Of a DNA stretch of 64,000 nt, positions 22,601 to 35,310 are shown one piece after another. The DNA is from Heterocephalus glaber (Eukaryota; Chordata; Mammalia; Rodentia; Bathyergidae): positions 2,945,312-3,009,311 of the forward strand of contig NW_004624783.1 in NCBI RefSeq assembly GCF_000247695.1, given 5' to 3'. The translations under genes and the position numbers were made by a program. The notes beneath the pieces are model-generated. The model was not told the DNA's origin, made no database searches, and saw nothing but the letters and a program-made list of their open reading frames with translations. Within the stretch, counting starts at the first letter, position 1. The number at the start of each line of letters is the position of its first letter.

Positions 22601-24060
22601 CTCTCCTTTCCTTTAACTCTGAGTATTTACAGTCCAAGCCATTTATTTGGCATTTACCATTAGCTATTGAAGTTACAACCTCTGAAATGGAAAATTTCAG
22701 TCAAAATCTCCCAGTACTACCTCCAGTTAAATCATGAACATTGATAACCAAATGTAGTGTGAGAAGTTAATTGAAACACTAAAAGGGCTTGAAAGAAAAA
22801 AAAGAAATGAGTGGTAACAGGGAAGAATTAAAGTGAAGTTTCATGAAAGTACAGATTTTATTCTAGTGCCTTCCCCTAATTCTCTTAAATGTCATCTGCC
22901 TTCCCAGAAATAGTCAGATTCAGTGAAAACATGAAGAGAAAATAAAAAGCCGTTATAGTTTTCAAGGACTACAGATTTCTGAAAATTCAAAAGGTAATCA
23001 ATATTACTTCACTAAGCCCTGGCTTGGAAATGGTTAAGTGTGTGTTCATGTGAGATGAGCAAGAGTTTCTAATATGGGATGGTACAATTTCACCAAGAAA
23101 TATGTTTCTAAAAGGCTTTTAAATAAACATATTCAATTAAAAGGACACAGGAAGCACTGTGCTAACCTGCATTTGTTTTCTTGGAGCTGTCAAAACTGAG
23201 TATAGAAGAGTCACCCACTGAATTACAGTCCTCCTAGAGATGTTATTGTTAGTAATCTTTTTATACATTTCACAATTCAATAGTGAGCCAGGCCCAGGGA
23301 AATATGGGAAGAGTCACCTAAGCTAAAATACTAATATTGTCCCACTGCATCTTAGCTTCTTTTGTCACATAATACATCCTAATTCTTTCATGTATGCCAA
23401 ACTAATGATACAGCTTTTTTGGTTATGGGTAATCATGGGTCAGCAGTCAGAAAGTGACTTTATGTGGTATCATTATTCCCAAAAATGCAAACACATGTGC
23501 AAAAGCACACTATACTTTATCGGCCATACGATGCACAATTATTTTACATGTTAACATCTCTGAAACAGGGAAAGGTTTGATAAATGATGACATAATAAAA
23601 TTATAAAATGATAGATTTCCTTTAAACCTGACTGTAAGACCATGAAGGCAGAGACCACAACTGAAGCTCAAACACTGAAAGGAACATGAGTAATGTAGCC
23701 TAATTACCCTTTTTATATAAGTGAAACACAGAGAGAGACACAAATAAAAGTCAAACCTGGAAATCATATCTCAGCCCATATGAAATATCGGCACCTTAGC
23801 AATGCACCGATGAACTAACTCATTGTCACCAGTGCACAATACAAACTCAAATAAGGTTTTTAGTTAAGGAAGATATAAAGAAAACAATAATATACTAGTA
23901 AGGGTTTCAAGATCAGGGAAAACATCCATTTTGCTCATTGTGATATTTTGAGTGCCCAACATAACGTCTTGCAGATAGCAAGGATTTCAAAAAGGAATTT
24001 ATGCATGAGTATTCTAAGACGAAAAATCTGGATGTTGTATTTAACACAAAGGCTGGCTGC
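22600..24060. other. Unassigned sequence
   Basis: Nothing is recognised. The minus-strand frame at 23,510-23,767 has no domain. Confidence 0.3.
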
Positions 24061-24064
24061 TGGA

Positions 24065-24228
24065 GTTCCAGTTAGCCGGTAGAGGCAAAATACAGTAGTG
24101 TGGTCAGTGGACTACCACATCCAAATCTTTCGGGATGCCTGTTAGAAACTGAGATATCAAGGTTCATGTTTCTGGGGCAAGGACTTATAACAAGTAATCC
24201 AGGTGATTAAAGTTTGAGAACTAGTTTG
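24065..24228 (-). mobile_element. MER5A-like hAT-Charlie element, diverged
   Basis: A left part like 'gtggtcagtggactaccaca', a middle 'cctgttagaaactgagatat' and a right part 'taatccaggtgattaaagtt' plus 'gagaactagtt' follow the MER5A order. The strand is uncertain because the element's ends are near-palindromic as a pair. Confidence 0.4.
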
Positions 24229-25084
24229 GCAAAAGAAAAAAAGGGAAAGACAGTTATAAACAAATATAAGAACACTTCAAATATAAATGTATGAACACTG
24301 AAGAATCATGAACTATGAAAAGCCCTGGGACGAAAAATTAATTCCATCAGTATGCAAGAGGCCAGGAGTACCATATGAGACATCATTAGGATAATTAAAT
24401 AATTAACACACATAGGATCAAGATTCCTCTTGGGGAAAATGATAATGAACAAGAAGCTCCTAATGTGGTTTCACAAATGACTTCAAATATCCACAAAGAC
24501 GAATCTGAACCAAATATGGAGAAAAGTAAAAAAGTATCTTGTTACAGGCAACTAAAACTTATAGGAAAGAGTCAGAGGTAGTAAATTAATTCATGCTACT
24601 CAAGTAAGTCAGACATGAGAAGACAACCTTTTAAAATTATCAAGGGGGAGAAAGACTAGGAAAAGAAAAATGCTGCTAAAAATGGAGTATGGAATTAATG
24701 AAGGCTAAACTAGCTCAGAAACAGAACTAATTCTTCTTAATGTATCTTTGACAAGAAAAATGAAGAAGATGTATTTGTATAATTAGAGAGAATGAAGACT
24801 TCGTAAAAATAGCGACTGACAAAAAGCAGATGTGAAACACTTGACAAAACTGAACTCATACCAATCAGGAGGCCTGGACGATGGGAAGCTGAGCCTCTCA
24901 AGAGAATTCACTCACACACTTACAGAGTCATTTACAATCATTATGGAAATATGGCAGAAAAATCGGGAAACAGAAGAGCTGAAGTGGAAGGGTAAAATGA
25001 AATAATGAAATAGCCTATCAATCTTAAAATGGTTACAAAGCAATGATGGGAAACTTCAGTGGAAACTAGTGACATTTTTTCCAA

Positions 25085-25185
25085 CTTAGACAGTGAGCTC
25101 CATGAGGCCAGGGGCATTCTCTTTCACTTTTCAACACTGGCACAAAGTTTACAGAAAACAGTATGTGATCCATGTTCTATCATGG
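25085..25185 (+). mobile_element. L2 LINE 3' fragment
   Basis: The block 'gacagtgagctccatgaggc' followed by 'caggggcattctctttca' is the hallmark L2 sequence that precedes the 3' terminus. Confidence 0.55.
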
Positions 25186-26256
25186 ATAAAGACAGGGAGC
25201 TACAAAGTGAATGCTACCAAACTTTCCATTCCTTCTAGCAGAACACTACACCACAAGGAGTTTATCATTTTTTCCTCTTATAAATGACATAATATAATGG
25301 GAAAAAGCAAAACACTTAAACATCTTGTATACAATTAAATCATAAACCGTAATCAGAACAAAAACCTTAAAAAAACAGATCTGAGAAACTTTAAAAGCAA
25401 AAAAATGTACAATATATACTATAAAGCTGGGTAAATCATGTTTTCAGTATTTTCTTTAAAAAGATATTCTCTAATGTATTTGGAGAACATATAAAGTTTT
25501 AGATAAATTTTTTAAATAAATTATAAAAAGCATCTTTTCTATTATTATTATATAGCTTAATGAGTATTAAAGTTCCTTACACATACACTCAAATACAACA
25601 TCAGTCACCAACACTCAAATATATTTTCATTAACTTACCCTGAATGTATAAATAGGGCATACAGACAAATTTTCATAGAGCCATATGCTTCTGGAAGGTT
25701 GACACTAAGCTAATGCAAAAAGATCTTAAATAGATATCAAGTAATTACAAATAAAAGCAAAGCAAGGGGGGCACTGCTACATTTCCTGCACATTAAGTTA
25801 AAAGCTGAGGGTAAAGGGAAACTTTATTTTAGGGTATCTTTCTACCCAAAGATTCATGAATTCCACATAGTGCACACATAACCATATACTGATTAAACAA
25901 AATTGAAAATCACTGACTCATTTATAGCAAAGGGATAGCATACAAATATTATTTACATGAGTAACAATAGCTGTAGCCTAAAAAGGACAACCAGAGTCAA
26001 ACTGAAAATCTTAGAGAGCAGAGCTCAGGTAGATAGATGGCCAATTACATGTACTGGCTAAAAACACAAGACAGTGGTAAAATGAAGGCCCAAGCCATTT
26101 GTGGGTTTGACCCAGTTCATATCCAGTCAATTTGTGTAGATGCCAAGGGGGGAAAAAAAACAACCTTTAAAAAACAAGAAAGCTGATATAAGAGCACCAA
26201 TCTCTTGAGTCAACTGGTAAGAGTACGTTCTACTTCCTAAAAAAATAATATATTGT
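25186..26256. other. Unassigned sequence; weak exon-like segment at 25,639-25,709
   Basis: No repeat was recognised. A 71-base minus-strand segment between cattag and GGGTAAGT-type splice signals is open and encodes a stretch with LPEAYGSMKICLYALF. It is treated only as part of the low-confidence exon chain in the findings. Confidence 0.2.
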
Positions 26257-26345
26257 GGGGCCGGGGATTTAGCTCAGTGGTTTCACTGCCTGCTGCACAA
26301 GTGCAAGGACCCGAGTTCAATCCCCAGTACCAAAAAAAAAAAAAA
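26257..26345 (+). mobile_element. tRNA-derived SINE, well preserved
   Basis: This is a near-consensus copy: ggggccggggatttagctcag with A box tagctcagtgg, then 'ctgctgcacaagtgcaagga', 'cgagttcaatccccagtacc' and an A tail. It is followed by an (AAT)n extension at 26,345-26,363. The flanks aataatatattg on both sides give a clean target-site duplication. Confidence 0.95.
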
Positions 26346-28740
26346 TAATAATAATAATAATAATATATTGAGATAATTCAAAGATCCTTATGTTACTCTT
26401 GCTTGCAGTAACATATGAATAAAGGATCAACAAGAGAAAATTGAAAGGAAAAATATATTTAACCAAATATTTCACTCAAAATGGAGGGAAAAAAAGCCTG
26501 CTTGCTTGTCAAAAGAAATATTATTTATTCAATTATCCATCCAACATGATCCAGGTGGGATGAAACCAATGACAGAAAGTATGTACCTAACCCAAATTCT
26601 TCTTGAAAATTAACCAAATAATGGAACATTTTCCGATCTATACCACAGAAATAGATGTCCATGGAACATCCCCAACTTAAGTGACACAAATACAGATGGA
26701 AAGAACTAAGAGAGAGAACTCTACAATAAAGGTATTTTATTTGAGTACCATTATTAATTTATCTGGCATCCTGGACCATTCAGGATAATAGGAATTAAAG
26801 AACAAGAAAGAAAGAAAATATAGACATCTCCATGAACAAAATTTACATATGTTACAAAATCCAGAGTCAAGAACTCATGAATTTCACACCACAGAGGGTT
26901 TCTCTAATTATTTCTTTTACACACAATTCTGACCACCCTGGTTCTCTACCTGTGCAGCTTATACCCCAGTAGCTGAACAACTTAGAAAGCAAGAGGGGTT
27001 TGTCTTAGAGAGACATGATAAATATTGATATATGATAACCTATAACCAAAGAGCAAGGGAAAAAAGGCAGGAGAAACAGAGTAAGATATCAAGAAATGCC
27101 AGTCTGTGGATTGCTCAGGTGGGAAACACTGTACGTAGCTCCCTAAGTAATAAGGGGACTTCTGACTTACCACAATACACTGAACGAAGGGTACTGTGGG
27201 AAAAGTTCAACCAAAGCATCATTCATTCAGATTAAAATGGATTCCTTTAATCATGTCTGAATGTGCACAGTACATTTTGACAAAACAATCATTTCAGAAA
27301 TGTCTAAGTTTCCATTTAAAATGTTAAAACATACCATTTGGTATTGAAAGGGGTGAGATTTTGTTTTCTTTTTGGTATTGAAAGGGGTGAGATCTTTGTT
27401 TTCTGGAAAATTTATCTACACTGAGAAATCAGGTTCTGTTGAATAAACTGAGCATTACCAATCTTTTTAAAAGAAAAATATGACACAAGAGTTAGGAGTT
27501 TACATACAATAAAGCAATCAATTTCTATTAGAGAAAGGATAACAATCATTAAGACAAAAAATAGTATTGATAAGGCTTTAATTACAAAAACAAAGAGCCA
27601 TATGGATCTGTCTATTAATGACAGAATTTCGAGGTATATGAAATAGGCACCTCATTTCTGTCCTGACACACAAGCCTATAAAATGGTTAACAAGCTCAAA
27701 ATATCTTTGAAGCAACATCAATGGTATATTGGGTTTCTGGTTTTTTTCTGAACTGAATTAAAAGTTACTAAATGTTGCAGGCACAGTTCCTCTGCATTCC
27801 TCAACCTAGCCCCACCCTACACTCTGGGAAATAAAAGCAGCCCCTACCATCACTTGCAGTCTAGGGTTGGCAAAATGACTTGGTGGGGGAGCTTTAATTA
27901 CAGAAAGAGAAATATACCATAAATGCCAGAGGGGGGAGCTCAGAGCAAAGGGAAAGACCTTGTCTATAATGGGTAAGAAAGGGAAATGCTGACGACCTTC
28001 TGAGTTTCTACACAATACCTTGTTTTCCTTTTTTACTATTCTTTTGAAGGATGGGTTATAATATCCTTTAAAATAAACACTCTTTTTTCTTTTCTTTTTT
28101 TTTCCTCAGGTAGAAGAAAAATAAATAAAAGTACTGCTGAGGGTAACCAGTTTAAACAATGAGCAGGATTCGGAAACTTCTGCTTTCAAGGAGGTCTCTG
28201 GCACCCAGCTGGCCCTCTGGAATTAGTTTTGTTTACAAATGAATCTACACAGTAGGACTGGCATCTAATGATGCTGGAGGCACAGTAAAGGAATTAGCCC
28301 AATACAATTACCTTAAAGAGGTGTTTGGCTTCCTCCAGATTCCTTATAGGTTTACTTCAAAGACAAGATGAAATTTTAATAGGTTCTTTCCATAATTAAA
28401 AACACTACATAAGTGTATTCACTGTCCCTTTTACCACTAAAATTAAATAAATACTTTATACAACAAGAATGTAGCCACTGGGCATTATCTTCTCCTAAAA
28501 AGGACTTCCAAATCTAGGCATGTTGGGAGATAGAGTCAGGGTCTACCAGCATCCTTGCTCTCCTAGATCTAAACTGTTAAGATTTCTTTTAATTGGGCTT
28601 TCAATCCTGAACAGTTTGCCAGTGACCAGAAGCAAAAAGCTAGCATTAAAATAGGTGCCATGAAACAATAAAAGTCTTGATACCACATGGAAAGCTAAAG
28701 CTTACAAGAATCAGTACTCAAAGAAAATCTGTACAAGAAA
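26346..28740. other. Mostly unassigned; small tandem duplication and exon-like signals
   Basis: No gene is established. It contains the 34-bp tandem duplication at 27,337-27,404, a strong plus-strand acceptor-like tract ending at 28,109 followed by a 27-codon frame, and a 43-base minus-strand exon-like segment at 28,312-28,354. All are treated in the findings. Confidence 0.3.
27337..27404. repeat. Two-copy tandem duplication, 34-bp unit
   Basis: Both units begin tttggtattgaaaggggtgagat and continue into a ttgttttct run. They differ by a one-base insertion and the end bases. This is a recent local duplication. Confidence 0.9.
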
Positions 28741-28744
28741 TTAG

Positions 28745-29105
28745 CTACTGCCACAGCAATACTGAGTAAGAAACCACCCCACAACTCAGCAGCATACAAC
28801 AGTATGCTTTTGTTGTTGTTGTTTATATATAAGCTGGTTATATGGGATTCACCTGTAGGTTGGGCTCAGCTGGGCTTGGTAAAAAAGCTGAAGATCAGGT
28901 CAGATCAGTTTTTCAATCTCCCTGAATTAGCAACTACTAGAAGAATGCTCTTTTACTCACATGAACAGAAGTACCAAAGACCAAGTCCAACTGCACAAGC
29001 ACAAGTCAAGCCTTTGCTGAGGGCATTATCAACAGTCCATTGGTTATGGCAAGTTCTATGTCTGAGCCCACACCTAACATCAGTGAGGCGAGGACCATAT
29101 TCGTA
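28745..29105 (-). mobile_element. Probable ERVL-type LTR, minus strand, diverged
   Basis: The start 'aaaccaccccacaactcagc' resembles the minus-strand end of MLT1-type LTRs ('accaccccaaaacttagtgg'), followed by 'ttgggctcagctgggctt' in the expected position. The 100-codon plus-strand frame at 28,804 lies inside it. Confidence 0.4.
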
Positions 29106-29109
29106 GATG

Positions 29110-30380
29110 CAGACATTTAGAGTTTTTTGGTTTATACCTCATCTGGTATCCTGCTGCTAATGGAATACACCAGGGTATTCCATTTTCACACTGTCATCTA
29201 GGCAAATAAAAAAAAAACCCTAGTTTTATATAAGCTTGCCATTTATAGCACTATTAGAAAATATATATTAAACAAAAAGCTGTAAAATTGGGATTATATT
29301 GGATTTCTAAATTTAAATGGATATGATTTAGAGTCTTTTTAGTGTTCAAAACTTTAATGAAAAATAAAGAGTAGTAAATTATGGTTACGCCATGTTGCTT
29401 AGTATACCTACCATTTGTGAACATGGACTTCCTACATTGTGTACCTTCTATTAGCATCAACAATATTTTATACAGTATTAGCATTCCATGGAAATAACCT
29501 GGTAAGCAGCAGAAGTACAAAAAGATAAGTAGGAATGTTCATACCAAGGTTTCCTCTTGGATAATGTAAGAAACAGGCAGAAACTGGAAGACAGTAGAGT
29601 GCTAAACTTAATAAGCAGATTTGTAGTAAACTATTAAATCTTTACCATGAACAAAATTTTAAGATAAATTTGAAATGCTCTTTTTGACTAACCACATACA
29701 TTTATGAGTTAACCTGTCAACCACATAAACAGATAAATACTAATAGAAATAAAATGAGATATGCAGATAGATTTTAAGAAAAAATGGAAAAAAATCATAT
29801 GCATAAATACCCGTATATTATGTATATATTAATTTAAATATATAACAAAGGAGGTCCAGTGAACCTAGGTTCAGAGCTCACTAACATTTACACAATGCCT
29901 ACTGTGTCTCCCAAATACTATTTTACTAAATACAAAGCTATGCTCTAAAGTGTAGATTACTGTTGCCCATATTTCACAAACAAGTAGACATATCGTGGAA
30001 ACGTTTATGGTTTAAGCAAGATTACATAATTAATCTAACAGTCATAATTTGAACACAAATCTTCTAAATAAAAACCTGTGGATTTTTTTCCTATACTTGC
30101 TAACTCACTAGCAATGCTTTTATTTTCCAACTTAATAGGAAGAAGCATTCTTTTATATTCTTCCATATTCAACTCCCAACACCACAAGGATGAATCCAAC
30201 AAAAACAGAATTATGATCTTAATAGACTTACAATCCTCCCTAGAACATGTCTCACAGACTTGGAAAAATATAACTAGAACATGGGACTATTTTAAACCTT
30301 TTATTTTAATTGATACCAGAAATCAATCAGCTGTTCAAAAGTCACACAAAAAAATGAGAACACCTTCAAGTAAGGTCTTA
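29110..30380. other. Unassigned AT-rich sequence
   Basis: Nothing is recognised apart from a 40-base minus-strand exon-like segment at 29,408-29,447 noted in the findings. Confidence 0.3.
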
Positions 30381-30577
30381 AGATTCTGCTTCCTGCCAGG
30401 AGTGGTGGCACAGGCCTATAATCCCTCCAAAGGTGGAGGCAGGAGGACTGCCACAAGTTCAAGGCCACCTTAAGTGGCATAGTAAGTTCAAGGCCAGCCT
30501 GAACTATACAGTGAGAACCTGTCTCCAAAACCCACCCCCTCAAAAAAAAGCACTTAAAAAAAAGATTCTGCTTCCTG
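30381..30577 (+). mobile_element. B1 SINE with perfect target-site duplication
   Basis: The 7SL-derived body (30,396-30,562) starts 'ccaggagtggtggcacaggc', with 'ctccaaaggtggaggcagga' and two copies of 'agttcaaggcca' (near 30,457 and 30,485), the internal duplication typical of B1. The A tail carries a 'gcactt' interruption. The 15-base flank agattctgcttcctg is identical at 30,381-30,395 and 30,563-30,577. Frames of 124-131 codons that cover it are spurious. Confidence 0.9.
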
Positions 30578-30579
30578 GA

Positions 30580-31355
30580 ATTAATTTTAAATAAAGTAAC
30601 TGAAATGATGGTTTCCCATAAAACCTTATAAAATAAAGCTTTTGTCAAAAGAAAGTGAATGTACACTCCTGGCACTCAAAGGCTCTAGATTTCTACATAC
30701 ATTCTACAGCTCTTATGAAGTGAATCTCAACTTCATTGTGGGTCCAGTCTATAAACAGTCATGGCACACAACTCCACAACTGCAAATGTGGCTTCAAGAA
30801 CACGGCTTCAGTTACAAGGTAATCCATGCTTACTTATGCTATGCTACATTAATTTATACATATATTATTCTGAAAGAGTGAAGTAAGGAAGAAAGACTAG
30901 TAAAACAGATTTCTCCATCCACAAGGGTAATTAGGAAAAGAGAAAATACTAGTAAATTGTAAACTTGCATTAACTCGTTTCACTTTGAGATAATTAGTGG
31001 TGAATTTTTTAAGGCAAGTGACTCAGAAGGGAGGGTACAAATTTATTGTCTTCCACAATCTAATAATCTTGGAGCTATAAAAGTTATCTATTTATTGATG
31101 GCCAACTGTAATTTATCTTCCTTAGGTAAAAAACTGTTATTTAAATGTTTTTCTCTTTTTATGAATGCTAGACTCAGCAGTAAACATGTAAATGACTTCA
31201 CAAGAACAAAAACACTCATTAAATGTCAATAACCTCTCAAAGCACAACTATAAAACTATCAGAAAACCCTGAACTAGGTCAGCAGCAGACCACCAAACTC
31301 AGGAAGAACAGTGATTTCAAAATGATAGTGATAGTAAGAGCCCAGTAAGGAAATC
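30580..31355. other. Unassigned sequence
   Basis: Nothing is recognised. The 79-codon frame at 30,642 has no domain or splice support. Confidence 0.3.
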
Positions 31356-31359
31356 AAGA

Positions 31360-31600
31360 CCACAATTCTAGACCCTGTTCTATCGTTAAGTTTCTGTGTA
31401 GCACTTAGGAAGTTACCTGTCTTCTCTGGGCATCGTTTTTCTCACTAAAAAACAGAGTTTCTATTAGATTCATTCATTCAGGAATACTTACTGAGCACCT
31501 ATTATTTACAGTGCTGATCTGGGTAAAATAAATATAGGAGTAAAGAACACAGACAAAGTATCTCACACCTCAGAGATCTTCCATCTCAGTAGGAACATGG
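31360..31600 (+). mobile_element. MIR-like and L2/L3-like ancient repeats
   Basis: The first part ('gcacttaggaagttacctgt', 'ctctgggcatcgtttttctc') matches the 3' half of MIR. The second ('ttcattcattcaggaatact', 'gagcacctattatttacagt') matches a widespread mammalian LINE-like repeat that begins with 'attcattcaacaaatattta'. Boundaries are approximate. Confidence 0.5.
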
Positions 31601-31734
31601 ATTCATTAAAATCCCTCCAACGCTAAAATTGTGTGACTTTCCAAAGCTTCAGACAATAACTCATTCCAGTATACATGATGTTCCAAAGGCAGCAAAGAAA
31701 GGGTTCATCTATTTTTCAACAGTATGTCAGTTAC

Positions 31735-32345
31735 TTTTCAAATATGAAGGAAATACAAAATGGTACAGCTGATTTGAAAGACAGTTTAAACCTTCCTCAG
31801 AAAGTTGAACACAAATCTACTACATGGACAAAATAATTCCATTCTGAGGTATATTGAAACTGTAATTATATATTCACAGAAAAACTTATACACAAATTTC
31901 CGTAACAGTATTCATAATATATAAAAGTAGAAAAAACCCAGATGTCTACCAACTGATGAACAGATAAAATTTTTCATGCAATGGACTATTAAAAATAAGA
32001 AATAATAATAAGATACACTGTATAACTAAATCTTGAAAATTTAATTCTAAGTCAAAGAAGCCAGTCACAGGCACATGGTAGGATTCCATTATAGAAACTG
32101 TCCAAAACAGACAAATCCATAGGAACAGAAAGTAAACTGGTAGTTGTCAAAGGTTGAAGAAAAGTAAATGTAGGTAACTGCTAATGATGAATGACTACTA
32201 AAGATGGTTTCCTATATGGAGTAATGAACATATTCTAGAAATAGCTAGTGATGGTTGTACAACTTTCTGAATATACTAAAACCTACTAACTGTATCCTTT
32301 AAAATAGTGAATTTTATTCTATCTGAATTATGTCAATTTTTTTAA
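31735..32345 (+). mobile_element. Old L1 3' end (L1M type)
   Basis: Landmarks in the right order include 'ccagatgtctaccaactgat', 'gaacagataaaat', 'gaagccagtcacaggcacat', 'gattccattatagaaactgt', 'acaaatccataggaacagaa', 'gatggttgtacaactttct' and 'gaattttattctatctgaat'. Together they make up the L1M ORF2 end and 3' UTR. It is heavily mutated, with no coding capacity. Confidence 0.8.
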
Positions 32346-32349
32346 TTTA

Positions 32350-35310
32350 CAAAAATTTCAAACATAGGAAAATATTCATCCTAATATATAAGAAAATAAA
32401 TTAACTTAGCAAAAGCAAGAAATGATATATTAAAATTGGAACCAGATAATTTGTTAGAGAAATACTTAAAATAATATTCAGATTATGATTTCAAAGTAAT
32501 TTTATACTTACTTTATTATTTTAGGTCCAAGGCAAACATCATTAAAATTGATTAAAACCAAGTGTGAAAAACCATGTTTTTATCAACTCTTTCACTAATA
32601 TTCACTGTTTCAGTACCTCACACTTACCGAATCAATATCCTCCCTATTTCCCCTTCATCACTATCCTCCCAACACAAACTGCTAGTCACTTCAGTCACTA
32701 TTCTCAGGTCATATCTCTCTGGGTTAATACTCTTCTTGCCCCTTGAGCCTTTCCAAGGCATCACCAATTCTACAAGCCTTCATCAGTCAGCTTTTGACTA
32801 ATTATGAATTAGGATTCAGATATGCACATCTTCATAAAATTTATAAGGTAGTTTTTGATAAGGGGAAAAGGGGAAAGATAAAACACAAAGAATTAGAATG
32901 AGTAATGATATTCACCACAAACAATTTTTCCAAAATAACTTTAGGTTCTGGTATAACGTAGCTCAAAAATACATATATACAATAAGCACCAATAATTGTG
33001 GAATAAACAGCCAATAATATAATAAATATATTTATGTAGAAATAACTAAAGAAACCTGAAAATTATGTTAAACAACCCTTCAAGCCCCAAATATTGAATC
33101 AGTTTCCTGATTTCCACATTCTACAAAAACAAATATCTGAACATCAAGTTTGTGCAAAACTAAAAAAGCTGAATAAAGCCCCAGGGATTTTTTTAAAGGA
33201 ACTATGCTAGGACTCATATAATAAATATAAAAAAATACAGCACAGAGTGATTACCTTTCATTCTGAGATTGCTTCTTCCTGCACTCTTAAGGCACGTGCA
33301 CCAGTTGGGGGCAGGTGCCTGTGGCTGCTCCAGCAACAAATGCTATTTCAGTGTCAATAGAGAATAAGGTCCAGGGCAAAGAGAATGTTAGTGATTCTCT
33401 GTTTCATAAGTCCAAGGGAAAAAGAACTCCTTAGAGCAAAGTTTGGTTGGCCTTGACCAGAAACTTAAATGTAGCTGAGAAATTACAATTGATTACATGA
33501 GACAAAAGAAAGGATGGCTGCTCCTCCCATCAGACCAAGTGAATAAAACTGGAAAATTTTAAATCAGGACATTCTCTATACTGAGGTTTAATAATCCATA
33601 GACATACAAATCACTGTCAAGTGTGATCCAGCAATTGTGAGAGCTGCATTTTAAGCTTCTATTAGGCTGGAGCACTTTTACTATGATCCTATCAGTCATA
33701 AGTTGAGAAGTTAAATACTCAATTTCTCAAATTCTTGAAAGCATCACAATTCAAAAGCAAACACAGGTAGTTATGTCTTTCATCCTTTTCTCAAATAAGA
33801 AAATTGATTCCTTCCTCAAAATCTACCAATTGATTTTTTTCTTCCTTTTAATGAGGATTACTAAAAGGTTATATAATCTTTCCACCTGGGGCCCTCGATC
33901 TTGAAAGGAGGGTCATGGTACACTGGATCCCAAGAGGATGTCCACCATCCCTCATCCTTATCATGGAAACACATTAAGAGAACATTTGGCCACCAACCTC
34001 CTCAGCTCTAATCGCCACCAGAACAATCATTTCAGAGTACTACTGAAGAGGATCTCCAAAGGCAAGATATTAATTTACAGTCCCACAGTTTAATCTTCCC
34101 ATGTATCCCAGCGGACGTATAACCAAGAGATGGCAAAATGAGGCTAGGGAGTATTAATCCAAAATATAAAATGTTCTGTTTTCCTTTTTGACTAGATTAT
34201 AAAATTCTGGCTCTACAAAAAAAGCTAAAATCCATTTCCATTCTACTTTCTGTTTTGTGAACAAGAGATGATCAATTATAGTGTTTTGCATTCCGTAACA
34301 TAATAGTTTCCAAATTATCATGTCAAAATATCAGGGTTGCTGATGAAAACGCATAGAGGTAAGCTAAATGCCTGACACTTAGCATATACAGAGCAAACTA
34401 ATCAAGCAGTAACCAGCAGAGGTGTGCATCACCCTGTGGAGGGAGGCTGGGAGTTGATAAGTCTAGCCTATAAAGTTATACACAAAAACAAATACTTCCT
34501 ATCCCAACTAAAATGCTCCCAAGCCTTTGAGGTATCTGATATATGAACCAAATTAATGATTCAGGGTGTAAAAAATAAAAGAGCTCCTCTCATTGCCTCT
34601 GTGACACCACCAGCAACACAGCAGCACCAAGAATAACATACCAGGATGCTAAGGTTCCTTGAACACTCAGCAGAGTTTAGAGTCATTGCAAAGTGAATCC
34701 AATCACTCATTAGTGGAAATGGCAGAGACACACACCATGGATCACACTGTCATAAAAACTGCTCAATTTCCTATTTTGCCTTTGGAGAGGAAACATCTGA
34801 AGCTCACCAAGAGGCTAATATGAAAAGATGTTCATGAAAAAGATCAAGAGAAAGTCAATCTGGATGGAGCCATTGAGTACTAATATTCAATAAGAAGAAC
34901 TTCTATATTCTATATAGTGATGTTAATGTTGAAGACCATTTTCTTAGGGTAGAAAAAAATCTATATGCAATAAACAGTTTTTTCTTCACCATGTATTCAC
35001 AGATATATTCTTTAAAATTACCCTTGGTAAGACAAAGAAAAAAAGACAGACAACAGTTTTGATAATTTCAATAAAGTATTTATGCAAGGCAAAAGACGCC
35101 AATAGTTATCATTTTCCACAGAACAATTAGCAGAAAATTGTACCATGTAAATAAACTTGCCATAAACATCTAAATAGATACTATTATTAACCCACACTTC
35201 TTGAGCAACAGTTATTTGCATGTAATTAATTTGCTTATTTCTGGTGCCTCAGACAATGTAATATGCTTATCAGCCTTGTTTCTAAACAATAAGTTTTATA
35301 TTTATAAGAA
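32350..35310. other. Long mostly unique stretch
   Basis: No gene or clear transposon was recognised. The 33,240-33,700 portion is less AT-rich and contains a minus-strand exon-like segment (about 33,255-33,325) noted in the findings. Two overlapping frames at 32,564-32,801 are pyrimidine-rich, with no domain. Confidence 0.3.

Noticed and set aside
30078..30675. 131- and 124-codon frames on opposite strands
   Set aside because: Both run through the B1 SINE and its A tail.
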